Origin: an uncultured Collinsella sp.
GTDB lineage: Bacteria > Actinomycetota > Coriobacteriia > Coriobacteriales > Coriobacteriaceae
Length of the DNA: 48,658 bases
Assembly: GCA_900545745.1 (NCBI GenBank)
Contig: URAD01000013.1
Location: 1-48,658, forward strand
Direction: 5' to 3'
Shown here: positions 7,975 through 16,230 of the stretch, piece after piece
Layout of the letters: each line of letters opens with the position of its first letter
Position numbering within the stretch: the stretch's first letter is position 1
Position numbers and translations under genes: made by a program
The notes under the pieces: generated by a model
Told to the model about the DNA's origin: nothing
The model's input: the letters and a program-made list of their open reading frames with translations, nothing else
Databases searched by the model: none

Positions 7975-8189
7975 AAGAACCTCCCATGAACGACCCGGCC
8001 CAACAAGCCCGGATGAAACACGTGCTACATCAGTATACAGGGAAGTGGGGTAGCGGGGTACAAGCGCGCCAGCGGCAAACCGAGAGCATCAACGATGTGC
8101 CGATCGCGGAATGAGATCTCGTAATAATTGACTCTCGGCCATATTATTGAGGGGCATGACTCGCGTTCGTATGGTTGTAGGTGCTGGCG

Positions 8190-9272
8190 ATGAACGACAT
8201 TGACCTTGCTGTTCCGTTGATGGATGGACCAAGCTATGACCGCGCCTGCAGTCTCGTGCCTTCCGAATACGTTGAGGCATGGGAGTGGTTTCTGGGTGAG
8301 GAACAGCGCGGCGGCGTTTGGACCAGCCTTCCGCACCACACCAAGGAAGATAGTCCTCAGTATCAGTACCGTTTGAGAATTGGCTCGGACTTCTTTCCCG
8401 TAACGCGGGATTCAGGGATCTTCTGGCCGGGCCAGGATCGGGTGAAGCAAGATCCCAATAAGATCTTTGCGCTTTCGGTCCATAACTCTAAAAAGAGCTT
8501 CTACACCGATGTGCCTCCGCTCTATTTGGATGACGGTACGTGGGTCATTAAGTATTCGGTCCAAGCGCCAGGAGCCGTTGGTTCTCGAGACCAGAATTAC
8601 AACCGTAAAATGCTCAACTGCATGGAATGTGGCGTCCCAGTCGGAGTCATATTTGCAACCGAGGTGGGCTATAAGGTGCTCGGCCTTGCGTTTGTTGAGC
8701 GGTTCGAGCCCGAAAATGGATGGTTTGTTCTGCACGGTCCTGTTCATAAAGGCGGACCGGACCCTCGTTTTGCGCCCGACATGAGTTATCTGAAGCACAT
8801 ACCCGTCGATATTGAGTTTGCCGGACAGGGTGCGACCGACGACGAAAAGGTCCGCTATGCGTTAAGGCGCGAGCGATTGGGGCAGCAATGGTTCCGCAAG
8901 CAGCTCGTTGCCGCCTATGATGGCCGTTGCGCGGTGTCGGACTGCGGCGTCAGTGAAGCTCTGGAGGCTGCACATATCGAGAATTACTCGGGACCCAAAT
9001 CGCAGGTTGCCAGCAACGGTATTCTGCTTCGGCGCGATCTTCATTCCCTATTTGATGCTCACCTGATTTCGTTTGAGCCTGTTTGCGGCGAATATCGGCT
9101 GTGCGGATCGTACCTGCTGGATAAGACCGACTACGCTTCCTTTGCGGGTGCGACGCTAAGGCAGCCGGATGAGCGTCAGTGGCGACCCGATACGGTGTTT
9201 CTTGAGGCCCATCGCATTGAGTTCGATCGCTCGGAAAAGAAGCGTGAAAAGGCGGGGCTTCTGCCGTATTAG
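8190..9272 (+). CDS. HNH endonuclease domain protein
   Basis: The 360-aa product ends in a recognisable HNH nuclease domain (about residues 240-295). It reads YDGRCAVSDCG, then EAAHIENYSG, then a LRRDLHSLFDAHLI helix, with the AH-I and LH-LFD signatures of HNH_2-type nucleases. The first 230 residues are a separate domain I cannot assign. Because such nucleases often pair with a target-recognition domain, it may act on modified or foreign DNA, but that is inference. The ATG at 8190 has AGGTG 6 nt upstream; a GTG at 8181 is the alternative. The gene is solitary, with no methyltransferase beside it, so a type IV-like or orphan nuclease is more likely than a classical R-M system. Confidence 0.82.
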   Translation: MNDIDLAVPLMDGPSYDRACSLVPSEYVEAWEWFLGEEQRGGVWTSLPHHTKEDSPQYQYRLRIGSDFFPVTRDSGIFWPGQDRVKQDPNKIFALSVHNSKKSFYTDVPPLYLDDGTWVIKYSVQAPGAVGSRDQNYNRKMLNCMECGVPVGVIFATEVGYKVLGLAFVERFEPENGWFVLHGPVHKGGPDPRFAPDMSYLKHIPVDIEFAGQGATDDEKVRYALRRERLGQQWFRKQLVAAYDGRCAVSDCGVSEALEAAHIENYSGPKSQVASNGILLRRDLHSLFDAHLISFEPVCGEYRLCGSYLLDKTDYASFAGATLRQPDERQWRPDTVFLEAHRIEFDRSEKKREKAGLLPY

Positions 9273-9394
9273 CGTATTTGGCTTTGGCATTCTTTGACGA
9301 TCGTGTTGTTTGATCGGATCGCGTGGCGATGCAATCTCGCGCACGCCCGCCGGTGCATGCTCTTCCTGATTTGTATAGCGAGAGGGGAGCGTAT

Positions 9395-9679
9395 ATGAGC
9401 TGGCGAGGCGATATTGCGATGGGGAAGTACGGAAAACTGCCGTGTGCCCTTATAGACAACAATATGTTTCCGAGCGTAGAGGTTGATTGCGCGTCGTTTG
9501 TCGTCACCTGCCCTTGCTGCGGCTCGCAAATACCGTGTCTCGACATTCGGTTTATCGATGCGCGCGACAGACTCAGCGACGAAGTGAGAAAACGGACAGG
9601 CGTTCATATGCCGGTGTATCCGGAGAAATGCCCTGTTTGTGGCCTCGATATCGTGTACGACGCCGGCGACGAGGGATAG
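9395..9679 (+). CDS. Small zinc-ribbon-like protein, 94 aa
   Basis: This small soluble protein has two Cys clusters, CPCCGSQIPC at about residues 42-51 and CPVCGLDI at about 83-90, spaced like the two knuckles of a zinc ribbon. No function can be assigned. The ATG at 9395 has GGGGAG 5 nt upstream, which makes it preferable to the longer frame from 9323. It follows the HNH gene by 122 nt on the same strand and could be co-transcribed, but the gap leaves room for its own promoter. Confidence 0.7.
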   Translation: MSWRGDIAMGKYGKLPCALIDNNMFPSVEVDCASFVVTCPCCGSQIPCLDIRFIDARDRLSDEVRKRTGVHMPVYPEKCPVCGLDIVYDAGDEG

Positions 9680-9716
9680 GTGATGCGGAGGAGTTGGCTG
9701 TGAGTGTCTTTTGCCT

Positions 9717-10403
9717 CTACAAATAAATCCCCTCACCGAGTTGCTTGTGGAACTCGGCGTGATGGTCGCGTGCCCAGGTAAAGAGCGCCTGGTCAAAGTC
9801 GGTACGCGTGACCGGGACGCCAAAGACGCCGGCAACTTCGACGCGTATAAACTCCAGTGCCGGCAGCTTGTTGATGGCAGTGAGGGCAAACGGGGACGAG
9901 GGCTCCTCGAACAGATAGCGGCTGCCTTGCAGCGCGTCGCAACTGGTGCACGTGTTGCCGAGCGACGGGGCTTTGGAGGCTCGCGCGCCTACGGGCTTGT
10001 AGCCGCAGCGCTTATGAAAGTAGTCGCGGATCTCGCCCGGTACGCAGCCAAGAGCGGGCACGATGGCGAGTGCGTTGGCGTTGGCCGTGTCGATGGCAAT
10101 GTACCCGGCTTCGTTGGGCGCGTGCGCGATGGCGATGCTGTCGTCGTTATCGGTTCGATAGGGAATGCCGAAGGCCGCGACCGAGGTCTCTTTGTGACAC
10201 TTCCAGCATTCGCGCTTGCCCAGTACTAGATATATATACGGCGCTGAGGGGTCGGATCGGTCAACACCGGGCAGCCACTCGGCAAAGGGCTCGGGGTTGA
10301 CGCCGCTGGGTACATACCAGATCTTCTTGGTCCGGTCCCATTTGGCGCCCAGCGCCTTGGCTTCTTCTTTGTGCGAAAAGGGGACATCGAGCTCGGTGCG
10401 CAT
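9717..10403 (-). CDS. DUF5710 domain-containing protein with two Cys pairs
   Basis: The 228-aa product begins with a textbook DUF5710 domain (residues 1-45: LDVPFSHKEEAKALGAKWD, then KKIWYVPSG). This short module occurs at the ends of mobilisation, primase-like and other nucleic-acid proteins, but its function is unknown. After it come CWKCHKE (about residues 66-72) and NTCTSCD (about 144-150), so four Cys could bind one zinc. No enzyme motif is visible in the remaining part. Start ATG 10403 is supported by AAGGAG 5 nt upstream, and the in-frame extension to 10676 is not. It ends 38 nt from the convergent zinc-ribbon gene. Confidence 0.8.
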   Translation of the reverse strand: MRTELDVPFSHKEEAKALGAKWDRTKKIWYVPSGVNPEPFAEWLPGVDRSDPSAPYIYLVLGKRECWKCHKETSVAAFGIPYRTDNDDSIAIAHAPNEAGYIAIDTANANALAIVPALGCVPGEIRDYFHKRCGYKPVGARASKAPSLGNTCTSCDALQGSRYLFEEPSSPFALTAINKLPALEFIRVEVAGVFGVPVTRTDFDQALFTWARDHHAEFHKQLGEGIYL

Positions 10404-10650
10404 GGCGGCTCCTTGGTGCTGCAGGTGCAAGTGGCTCAAGGATACCGCAGGACGCAGACATCGCGGCGTTTTGCTGAGAAGTTGCGGCTCGGATGGGTTC
10501 GAGACGTGTTGGTCTCGGCCTCGGTGACTATTGGGGCGGTTTTGATTGACTGCGGAGTCAGCCGGGATAGGCACTTGGGTCGCTGACGCGGTTTTGTGTA
10601 TGGGCAGGGTGGTTGCTTGGGCGGTTGGAGCTGCCAGCTGATTTGGCGAC

Positions 10651-10689
10651 ATAAAACAAAACAGCCCAGAGGACATAGCCTCTGAGCTG
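10651..10689 (-). terminator. Terminator of tRNA-Val
   Basis: On the minus strand CAGC/AGAGG pair with CCTCT/GCTG (10662-10672 with 10679-10689), and the stem runs into TTTTGTTTTAT. The gap from 10404 to 10650 beyond it shows no gene. Confidence 0.75.
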
Positions 10690-10697
10690 CGAACATT

Positions 10698-10772
10698 TGG
10701 TGGGCGTTAGAAGATTTGAACTTCTGACCTCTTCCGTGTCAGGGAAGCGCTCTCCCCCTGAGCTAAACGCCC
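10698..10772 (-). tRNA. tRNA-Val (GAC)
   Basis: On the minus strand the cloverleaf is complete. Acceptor GGGCGTT pairs with AACGCCC, the anticodon stem CTTCC/GGAAG closes the loop CTGACAC giving anticodon GAC (Val), and the T arm carries TTCAAAT. Discriminator A at 10701 is followed by an encoded CCA (10698-10700). It has its own promoter and terminator. Confidence 0.96.
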
Positions 10773-10801
10773 GATCAAGGGTGCGCAAGCGCGCAAGGGA
10801 T

Positions 10802-10830
10802 AATATAACGGAGCCTGAACTCGGTGGCAA
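10802..10830 (-). promoter_or_regulatory. Promoter of tRNA-Val
   Basis: On the minus strand TTGCCA (10825-10830), a 17-nt spacer and TATATT (10802-10807) lie about 30 nt upstream of the mature tRNA 5' end. Confidence 0.7.
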
Positions 10831-11061
10831 GAACATTTTTAAAAATCGCTTACATTGTGGAATTCGGGGGCTTCGTCATATCCATTTCAAAAGAGCCTGC
10901 TGCCGCGATTTGGCTGTCGCATAATGCAAAGCCATTGCGGTATCGAGCTATGGAAAGACACCTGCGGAATTGTCCTACCGATAAGCGGACAAGCCTCCAG
11001 CTGGTGCCTTCGCCGTGGTAAGGTAAGCCGAATTGCTTCCAGACTGTTTCGGGGGAGTGGA

Positions 11062-12084
11062 ATGAGCAAAGAGCGTGTCGAGCAGGTCGAAGGCGCAGGG
11101 GCTTCGGTGCCGATGACCGATATATCGAACATTGATGTGCCCGAGGGCACCGACGAGCTCAGCCGCAACACCCGTCGCGCCTGGCGCGAGCGCCTTAACG
11201 ATGCGTCGTCGCGCAAGATGATCACGGGCGTCTTGGCTACGCTGGTGGGCGGTTCGTTTTGGGGCTTCTCGGGCACCAGCGCGAGCTTTCTGTTCGATAC
11301 CTACCACGTCGACACCTTGTGGCTTATGAGCGTGCGTCAGATTCTCGCCGGTCTACTCTTTATGGCCGTGGTTGTTACGCGCGACCGCGAGCGCCTGATT
11401 AAGCTCTGGACCACACCCGCCGATCGCAAGCAGCTGCTGCTCTTTACCGCCTTTGGCCTGCTGTTCAACCAGTTTTGCTATCTTTCGGCCGTGCGCCTGA
11501 CGAACGCCGGAACCGCGACGGTGCTCCAGTGCCTGCAGCTCGTTATCATCATGGGCTACGCCTGCGTGACCGATCGCCGCATGCCGCGTACTCGCGAAGT
11601 CATCGGCATTGGCCTGGCTCTGGGTGGAACCTTTTTAATCGCCACCGGCGGCGACCCCACCAGCCTGAATATCTCGCCGCTTGGCCTGGCAGCAGGTCTT
11701 ATGTGTGCGGTCAGCGCCGCGTGTATGGCGGTGATTCCCGCCAAGATCCTGCCCGAATACGGCAGCCCCATCGTCACGGGCTCGGCAATGCTCACGGCGG
11801 GCGTGGTCTCGTGCGTCTTCGTGCAGCCCTGGGCGCATATGCCGGCGCTCGACGCTGCCGGCATCGAGGCGCTCGCGGTGTTCGTGGTTATCGGCTCGTT
11901 TTTTGCTTACATGCTTTATATGCAGGGCGTTAAGGACATCGGCTCGGTGCGCGCGAGCCTCATCGGAACTGTGGAGCCGGTTTCGGCGACCATCACCAGC
12001 GCCGTTATGCTGGGGACGGTGTTTTTGCCGACCGACCTTATCGGCTTTGTCATGATCATCGTGATGATGTTCCTCACGGTGTAG
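11062..12084 (+). CDS. EamA/DMT-family transporter
   Basis: The 340-aa product is a ten-helix drug/metabolite transporter of the EamA type. The N-terminal 50 residues are a charged cytoplasmic tail, longer than usual. Helices then begin with MITGVLATLVGGSFWGFSG, and the two inverted EamA repeats are visible: ANAGTATVLQ-like TNAGTATVLQCLQLV in the first half and VEPVSATITSAVMLG in the second. Substrates of such proteins (amino acids, metabolites, drugs) cannot be told from sequence. ATG 11062 is preceded by GGGGGAG and fits far better than the open frame reaching back to 10855. It is followed by a 152-nt gap and is probably monocistronic. Confidence 0.9.
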   Translation: MSKERVEQVEGAGASVPMTDISNIDVPEGTDELSRNTRRAWRERLNDASSRKMITGVLATLVGGSFWGFSGTSASFLFDTYHVDTLWLMSVRQILAGLLFMAVVVTRDRERLIKLWTTPADRKQLLLFTAFGLLFNQFCYLSAVRLTNAGTATVLQCLQLVIIMGYACVTDRRMPRTREVIGIGLALGGTFLIATGGDPTSLNISPLGLAAGLMCAVSAACMAVIPAKILPEYGSPIVTGSAMLTAGVVSCVFVQPWAHMPALDAAGIEALAVFVVIGSFFAYMLYMQGVKDIGSVRASLIGTVEPVSATITSAVMLGTVFLPTDLIGFVMIIVMMFLTV

Positions 12085-12236
12085 CTAGCGCCGCCGCCAA
12101 GACAGAAAAGGTGTTGTGCCGCATTTTCGCCAATTGATGTCCGTGTCTGGAGTTTAGCTGTCGATGCTCAAAATGCCATAAACTAGTAACGTTATTATGG
12201 ACTTTTTCATTGCGACTCAATTGCGAGGATTTCTTT

Positions 12237-14549
12237 ATGGCTGGTAATCACTTTAAGGGCAGCGATAGCGGCCGCCCTGCAGTTCCGCCGCGTCCGAACG
12301 GGGCTGGTAAGGCCGGCACGCCGGGCGGCGCTGGACAGGGCGGTTCCGGTAAGCGCGTGTCCCCGGGCGAGACGGCGATGTTTACCGCTCTGTACGAGCA
12401 GTCTCAAAAGGCAAAAAAGACCGGCCGTGCAAGAGGAAATGTCTTTGCGGACGGTGCAACCTCCACGTCGCAGCCGAGCGGGGCTCCTTCGGTACCCGCG
12501 AACAACGCGGGTGCTGCCAACGCCGCGAATGGCGCCGGCAACGTTAATGCCGGCAAGGCCGCCAACAATACTCCCTCTGCCGGTGGCGCGGGGCTTACGG
12601 GTAACCTTGGCACGATTTACACCGGCGCCTCCGAGACTGGCACGTTCGCCCGCCTGGATGATAGCGGTGCCGAGTTTGCGGGCTCGGGTTCCAAGGAAGA
12701 TTATTACGATTTTGGTTTGAACTACGGTAGCGACGCTTCGTCGAGTTCGACCTCTGACGGTCTGGTCCGTCATCGCCATCGCAAGGGCGAGCGCAAAAAG
12801 CGTCACACCGGCGCCATTATTGCCGCTGTAGTCGCGGTGCTTCTCGTTGTGCTTGGCGCAAGCGGCTTTATGCTGCTTAACTCGGCAAAGACCGTAAAGA
12901 GCGAAGCGAAGGAGGCTGTCGAGATCGTCGGTGGCCTTAAGGACAAGGTCACGTCGGGCGATTTTTCGACGCTGCCTGACGACGCGAAGAAGATCGATGA
13001 GCTCTGTAACAGCATGAAGGCGGAGACCTCGAGCCCGGTGTGGACGATGGCTTCGTTCATCCCCGTGTACGGCAGCGACATTAACGCCGCCCGCACCATG
13101 GTCGACGCTCTGTCCGATGTTTCGAGCGGCGCGCTGGTCCCCATGGCCGATAATCTCGCTCAGGCAACGCCCGGCAAGCTGTTCCAGGACGGGACAATCA
13201 ACGTGTCCGCGCTGCAGGCGGTCGCCGATTCGCTCTCCGATAGCTCAAAGGTGTTCAAGAGCGCCAACGAAAAGATTCAGGGTATTGGCGATACGCATAT
13301 CGCTCAGGTGACCGAGCTGGTCGATAAGGCAAAGGACGGCTTTGCCGTCCTGGACGGTGCAGTCGACGCGGCGGAGAAGGTCGCCCCCGTTCTGCCACAG
13401 ATGCTCGGCGCCAACGGCCAGACGCGCAACTACCTTATGTACGCCATGAACAACGTCGAGATTCGTGCCTGCGGCGGCTTTGGCGGTTCGCAGGGCCTGA
13501 TTTCGGTCACCGACGGTCAGATGTCGATTGGCGAGTTTGTTCCCCGCATTGGACTCAGCGAGGATGAGGCGGTCGAGAGCGTCGACGAAGAGGATGAGGC
13601 GCTGTTCGGCAACCACAGCAACCTGTACAACTCGGGCAATACCTATTCGCCTGATTGGCCCCGCAACTCGCAGCGTGTCGCCGCGCTGTGGAAGTCCCAG
13701 TATGGACAGGACGTTGATGGCGTCATCGGTATCGACCCGGTGTTCCTGCAGTATCTGCTGGGCCTGGTCGGTAACGTGTCACTGCCCGACGGAACGGTTG
13801 TCGACGGCACCAACGCCGCAAAGGTCCTCATGCACGATGTGTACTGGAACTATCCGGTCGAGGAGTCGGACGGCATCTTTGCATCCGTCGCCAGCGCTGC
13901 CTTCGACAAGATCCTTGGCGGTATCGGCGATGTCGATGTTACGAAGCTTGTCAGCGCCGTTGAGCGCGGTGCCGAAGAGGGCCGCCTGATCGCGTGGATG
14001 AGAAACGATGATGAGCAGAATGCCATCAAAGAGACGGGCATTGACGCTTCGCTGCCCGATCCGGATGATCCGAGTGCCGATCCCGTTGCCGGCGTTTACT
14101 TTAACAACCTGAGCTTCTCCAAGCTCGACTGGTATCTGAACGCCGACACTCAGATTGGTCAGGGCGTGAAGAACGGCGACGGCACGTGCTCCTATCGCAT
14201 CACCGTTACCCTGACGAACATCATGACGCAGGAGGAGGCTGGCAAGCTGCCCGACTACGTTGCGGCGAGCGCACCCGATGCCGCGCGTGACGACGAGCGT
14301 CTGAATGTCTCGTTGTTTGCCCCGACGGGCGGCAACATTACTGATCTGACCGTCGAGGGCACCCAGTTTGGTCTTGGCGCCGCTATGTGGCATGGAATCC
14401 CCTTCTATTCGGGCACCGTTGACCTGCATGCTGGCGAGACGACGACGATCACGTATACGCTGACCACGTCGGCCGAGGCGGGGGACAAGCCGCTTACGCT
14501 GCGTCAGACTCCTACATGCCAGGCGGCTCGCGACAGCGCGTCGGCGTAG
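12237..14549 (+). CDS. DUF4012 domain-containing membrane protein
   Basis: The 770-aa product has three parts. Residues 1-185 are low-complexity, rich in Gly, Ala, Asn and Pro, and presumably cytoplasmic and disordered. A basic patch RHRHRKGERKKRH precedes one transmembrane helix at about 192-214. The remainder is extracellular and matches DUF4012 (NNVEIRACGGFGGSQGLISV is the hallmark, and GVIGIDPVFLQYLLGLVG follows). DUF4012 proteins are widespread in Gram-positive bacteria and are of unknown function; several lie near envelope or polysaccharide genes. ATG 12237 has GAGGAT 6 nt upstream. glmM lies 83 nt downstream, with a terminator-like hairpin in between, so the pair is only loosely linked. 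Confidence 0.88.
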   Translation: MAGNHFKGSDSGRPAVPPRPNGAGKAGTPGGAGQGGSGKRVSPGETAMFTALYEQSQKAKKTGRARGNVFADGATSTSQPSGAPSVPANNAGAANAANGAGNVNAGKAANNTPSAGGAGLTGNLGTIYTGASETGTFARLDDSGAEFAGSGSKEDYYDFGLNYGSDASSSSTSDGLVRHRHRKGERKKRHTGAIIAAVVAVLLVVLGASGFMLLNSAKTVKSEAKEAVEIVGGLKDKVTSGDFSTLPDDAKKIDELCNSMKAETSSPVWTMASFIPVYGSDINAARTMVDALSDVSSGALVPMADNLAQATPGKLFQDGTINVSALQAVADSLSDSSKVFKSANEKIQGIGDTHIAQVTELVDKAKDGFAVLDGAVDAAEKVAPVLPQMLGANGQTRNYLMYAMNNVEIRACGGFGGSQGLISVTDGQMSIGEFVPRIGLSEDEAVESVDEEDEALFGNHSNLYNSGNTYSPDWPRNSQRVAALWKSQYGQDVDGVIGIDPVFLQYLLGLVGNVSLPDGTVVDGTNAAKVLMHDVYWNYPVEESDGIFASVASAAFDKILGGIGDVDVTKLVSAVERGAEEGRLIAWMRNDDEQNAIKETGIDASLPDPDDPSADPVAGVYFNNLSFSKLDWYLNADTQIGQGVKNGDGTCSYRITVTLTNIMTQEEAGKLPDYVAASAPDAARDDERLNVSLFAPTGGNITDLTVEGTQFGLGAAMWHGIPFYSGTVDLHAGETTTITYTLTTSAEAGDKPLTLRQTPTCQAARDSASA

Positions 14550-14586
14550 GGTTTTTCTGGTAGCGCAGATAATCGAGTACCATTTT

Positions 14587-14619
14587 GGGGCGGACAGGCA
14601 ATCTGTTCGCCCCTATTTT
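14587..14619 (+). terminator. Terminator between the DUF4012 gene and glmM
   Basis: GGGGCGGACAG (14587-14597) and CTGTTCGCCCC (14603-14613) form an 11-bp stem with one G-U pair and a 5-nt loop, followed by TATTTTG. It ends only about 13 nt before the glmM start, so it may also shape the glmM leader. Confidence 0.7.
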
Positions 14620-14632
14620 GTAAGGAGAGCGC

Positions 14633-15964
14633 ATGAAGTACTTTGGCACCGACGGCTTTCGCGGTGAGGCCAACGTTGGGCTGACGGTAGAGCACGCTTA
14701 TAAGATTGGCCGTTTTGTGGGCTGGTATTACGGCGCCAACCGCAGTGCTAAGGCGCGCGTCATCGTGGGCAAGGACACACGTCGCTCGAGTTATATGTTT
14801 GAGGCGGCGCTGGTGAGCGGCCTGGTCGCGAGCGGTGCGGACGCCTATATGCTGCACGTGATCCCCACGCCAGGCGTAGCGCATCAGACTGTGGAGGGCT
14901 GCTTCGATTGCGGCATCATGATCAGCGCGAGCCACAACCCGTTTTGCGATAACGGCATTAAGCTCGTCAACAGCGACGGCTTTAAGATGGACGAGGACGT
15001 GCTGGAGCTCATCGAGGACTACATCGATGGCAAGAGCGAGGTGCCGCTGGCCACGGGCAACCACATCGGCGCCACGGTGGACTACATGCAGGGTCGCAAC
15101 CGCTACATTGCTTCGCTCATTGCAAGTGCGAACTTTTCGCTGCAGGGCGTCAAGATCGGTATCGACTGCGCCAACGGCTCGGCTTCCTCGGTGGCCAAGC
15201 CGGTGTTTGACGCGCTCGGTGCCGACGTGCGCGTGATCAATGCCGCGCCCGATGGCTTTAACATCAACGTCGACTGCGGCTCCACGCATATGGAGCGCCT
15301 GCAGCGTCACGTGGTGGAGCAGGGCCTGGACGTGGGCTTTGCCTACGACGGCGATGCCGACCGCTGCCTGGCCGTGGACGAGCGCGGGCGCGTGGTCGAC
15401 GGCGACCAGATCCTGTACGTGTGCGGCGTGTATCTGAACAAGCACGGGCGCCTCTCGGGCGGTACCGTGGTGCCGACGATTGCCAGTAACTTTGGCCTTG
15501 TCAAGTCGCTGGAGCTTGCCGGCCTGAGCGCCGTGACCAGCGGCGTGGGCGACCGTCACGTGTATGCCAAGATGCGCGAGGGCGGCTACAGCCTGGGCGG
15601 CGAGCAGACGGGCCATACGATCTTTGGCGATATCGAGCGCACGGGCGATGGCATTATGACTTCGCTGCGCGTGATGGAAGTGATTCGTGCCGAGCGCGAG
15701 ACGCTCTCGCAGCTCACGGCTCCGTGCAAGTTGCTGCCGCAGGCGCAGGTGGCCGTGCGCGTGGCGGACAAGGACGCCACGCTCGAGAACATGGGCGTGC
15801 AGAACGCCATCGCCGAGGCCGAGGCTGCGCTGGCAGGCGAGGGCCGCGTGCTCGTGCGCAAGAGCGGAACCGAGTCGGTTATCCGCGTGCTGGCCGAGGC
15901 GCCCGACCAAGCATCCGCCGATGCCGCCATGAAGCGCATCGCCAACGCGCTCGAGGCTTTATAG
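14633..15964 (+). CDS. glmM: Phosphoglucosamine mutase
   Basis: GlmM interconverts glucosamine-6-phosphate and glucosamine-1-phosphate, the step that commits sugar to UDP-GlcNAc and peptidoglycan. The 443-aa length is normal and all four family motifs are present. They are the phosphoserine loop ISASHNP (about residue 100), the Mg2+ loop YDGDADRC (about 240), the sugar-specificity loop GGEQTGH (about 322) and the phosphate-binding RKSGTES (about 410). The N-terminus KYFGTDGFRG is typical. An AAGGAG site 5 nt before the ATG fixes the start. A hairpin overlapping the stop codon and a nested terminator follow it. Confidence 0.96.
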   Translation: MKYFGTDGFRGEANVGLTVEHAYKIGRFVGWYYGANRSAKARVIVGKDTRRSSYMFEAALVSGLVASGADAYMLHVIPTPGVAHQTVEGCFDCGIMISASHNPFCDNGIKLVNSDGFKMDEDVLELIEDYIDGKSEVPLATGNHIGATVDYMQGRNRYIASLIASANFSLQGVKIGIDCANGSASSVAKPVFDALGADVRVINAAPDGFNINVDCGSTHMERLQRHVVEQGLDVGFAYDGDADRCLAVDERGRVVDGDQILYVCGVYLNKHGRLSGGTVVPTIASNFGLVKSLELAGLSAVTSGVGDRHVYAKMREGGYSLGGEQTGHTIFGDIERTGDGIMTSLRVMEVIRAERETLSQLTAPCKLLPQAQVAVRVADKDATLENMGVQNAIAEAEAALAGEGRVLVRKSGTESVIRVLAEAPDQASADAAMKRIANALEAL

Positions 15965-15991
15965 TTACGCGGTTTTACCAAACCGCGTAAC
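15964..15991 (+). repeat. 12-bp perfect hairpin at the glmM stop codon
   Basis: GTTACGCGGTTT (15964-15975) and its exact complement (15980-15991) begin on the last base of the stop codon, with loop TACC. There is no T-run, so it may protect the mRNA 3' end rather than terminate. Confidence 0.6.
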
Positions 15992-16004
15992 TGCTCGACG
16001 CTGC

Positions 16005-16103
16005 AAACGGCCCCAAGCGGCAATCTGACGTTCAATTTCAAGGGCGCGACCAGAAGGTCAGCGCCCTTTCATTTCACGTCACCTTGCTCGCTTGGGGCCG
16101 TTT
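16005..16103. terminator. Nested inverted repeat with internal terminator after glmM
   Basis: An outer 15-bp perfect arm pair (AAACGGCCCCAAGCG at 16005-16019, complement at 16089-16103) encloses an inner stem AAGGGCGC/GCGCCCTT at about 16039-16067. The inner stem is followed by TTCATTT and works as a terminator for glmM. The outer arms also end in TTTT. The region to 16166 holds no gene. Confidence 0.6.
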
Positions 16104-16166
16104 TCGCTGACGTTGCCAAGACATTAGCGTCAACGAACTAGTCATTGGGTACCTAGTTATTGGGTG

Positions 16167-16207
16167 AAAAAAGGGGACGCCGCGGATTGGTTCCGCGGCG
16201 TCCCCTT
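16167..16207 (-). terminator. Terminator of the M32 carboxypeptidase gene
   Basis: A strong GC stem (GGGGACGCCGCGGA at 16172-16185 with its complement from 16192) runs into a T6 tract on the minus strand. It lies 24 nt past the stop codon and may work in both directions. Confidence 0.85.
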
Positions 16208-16230
16208 TGCGTTGGCGTGCCGGTTATGCC

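Noticed and set aside
10404..10676. N-terminal extension of the DUF5710 protein
   Set aside because: The extension is low-complexity and crosses the tRNA-Val terminator; the DUF5710 domain begins at ATG 10403.
10855..11061. N-terminal extension of the EamA transporter
   Set aside because: The upstream in-frame codons lack a ribosome binding site and typical codon use, while ATG 11062 has a strong site.
14504..15910. 468-aa open frame on the minus strand across glmM
   Set aside because: Antisense shadow of glmM with His/Ala-rich composition.
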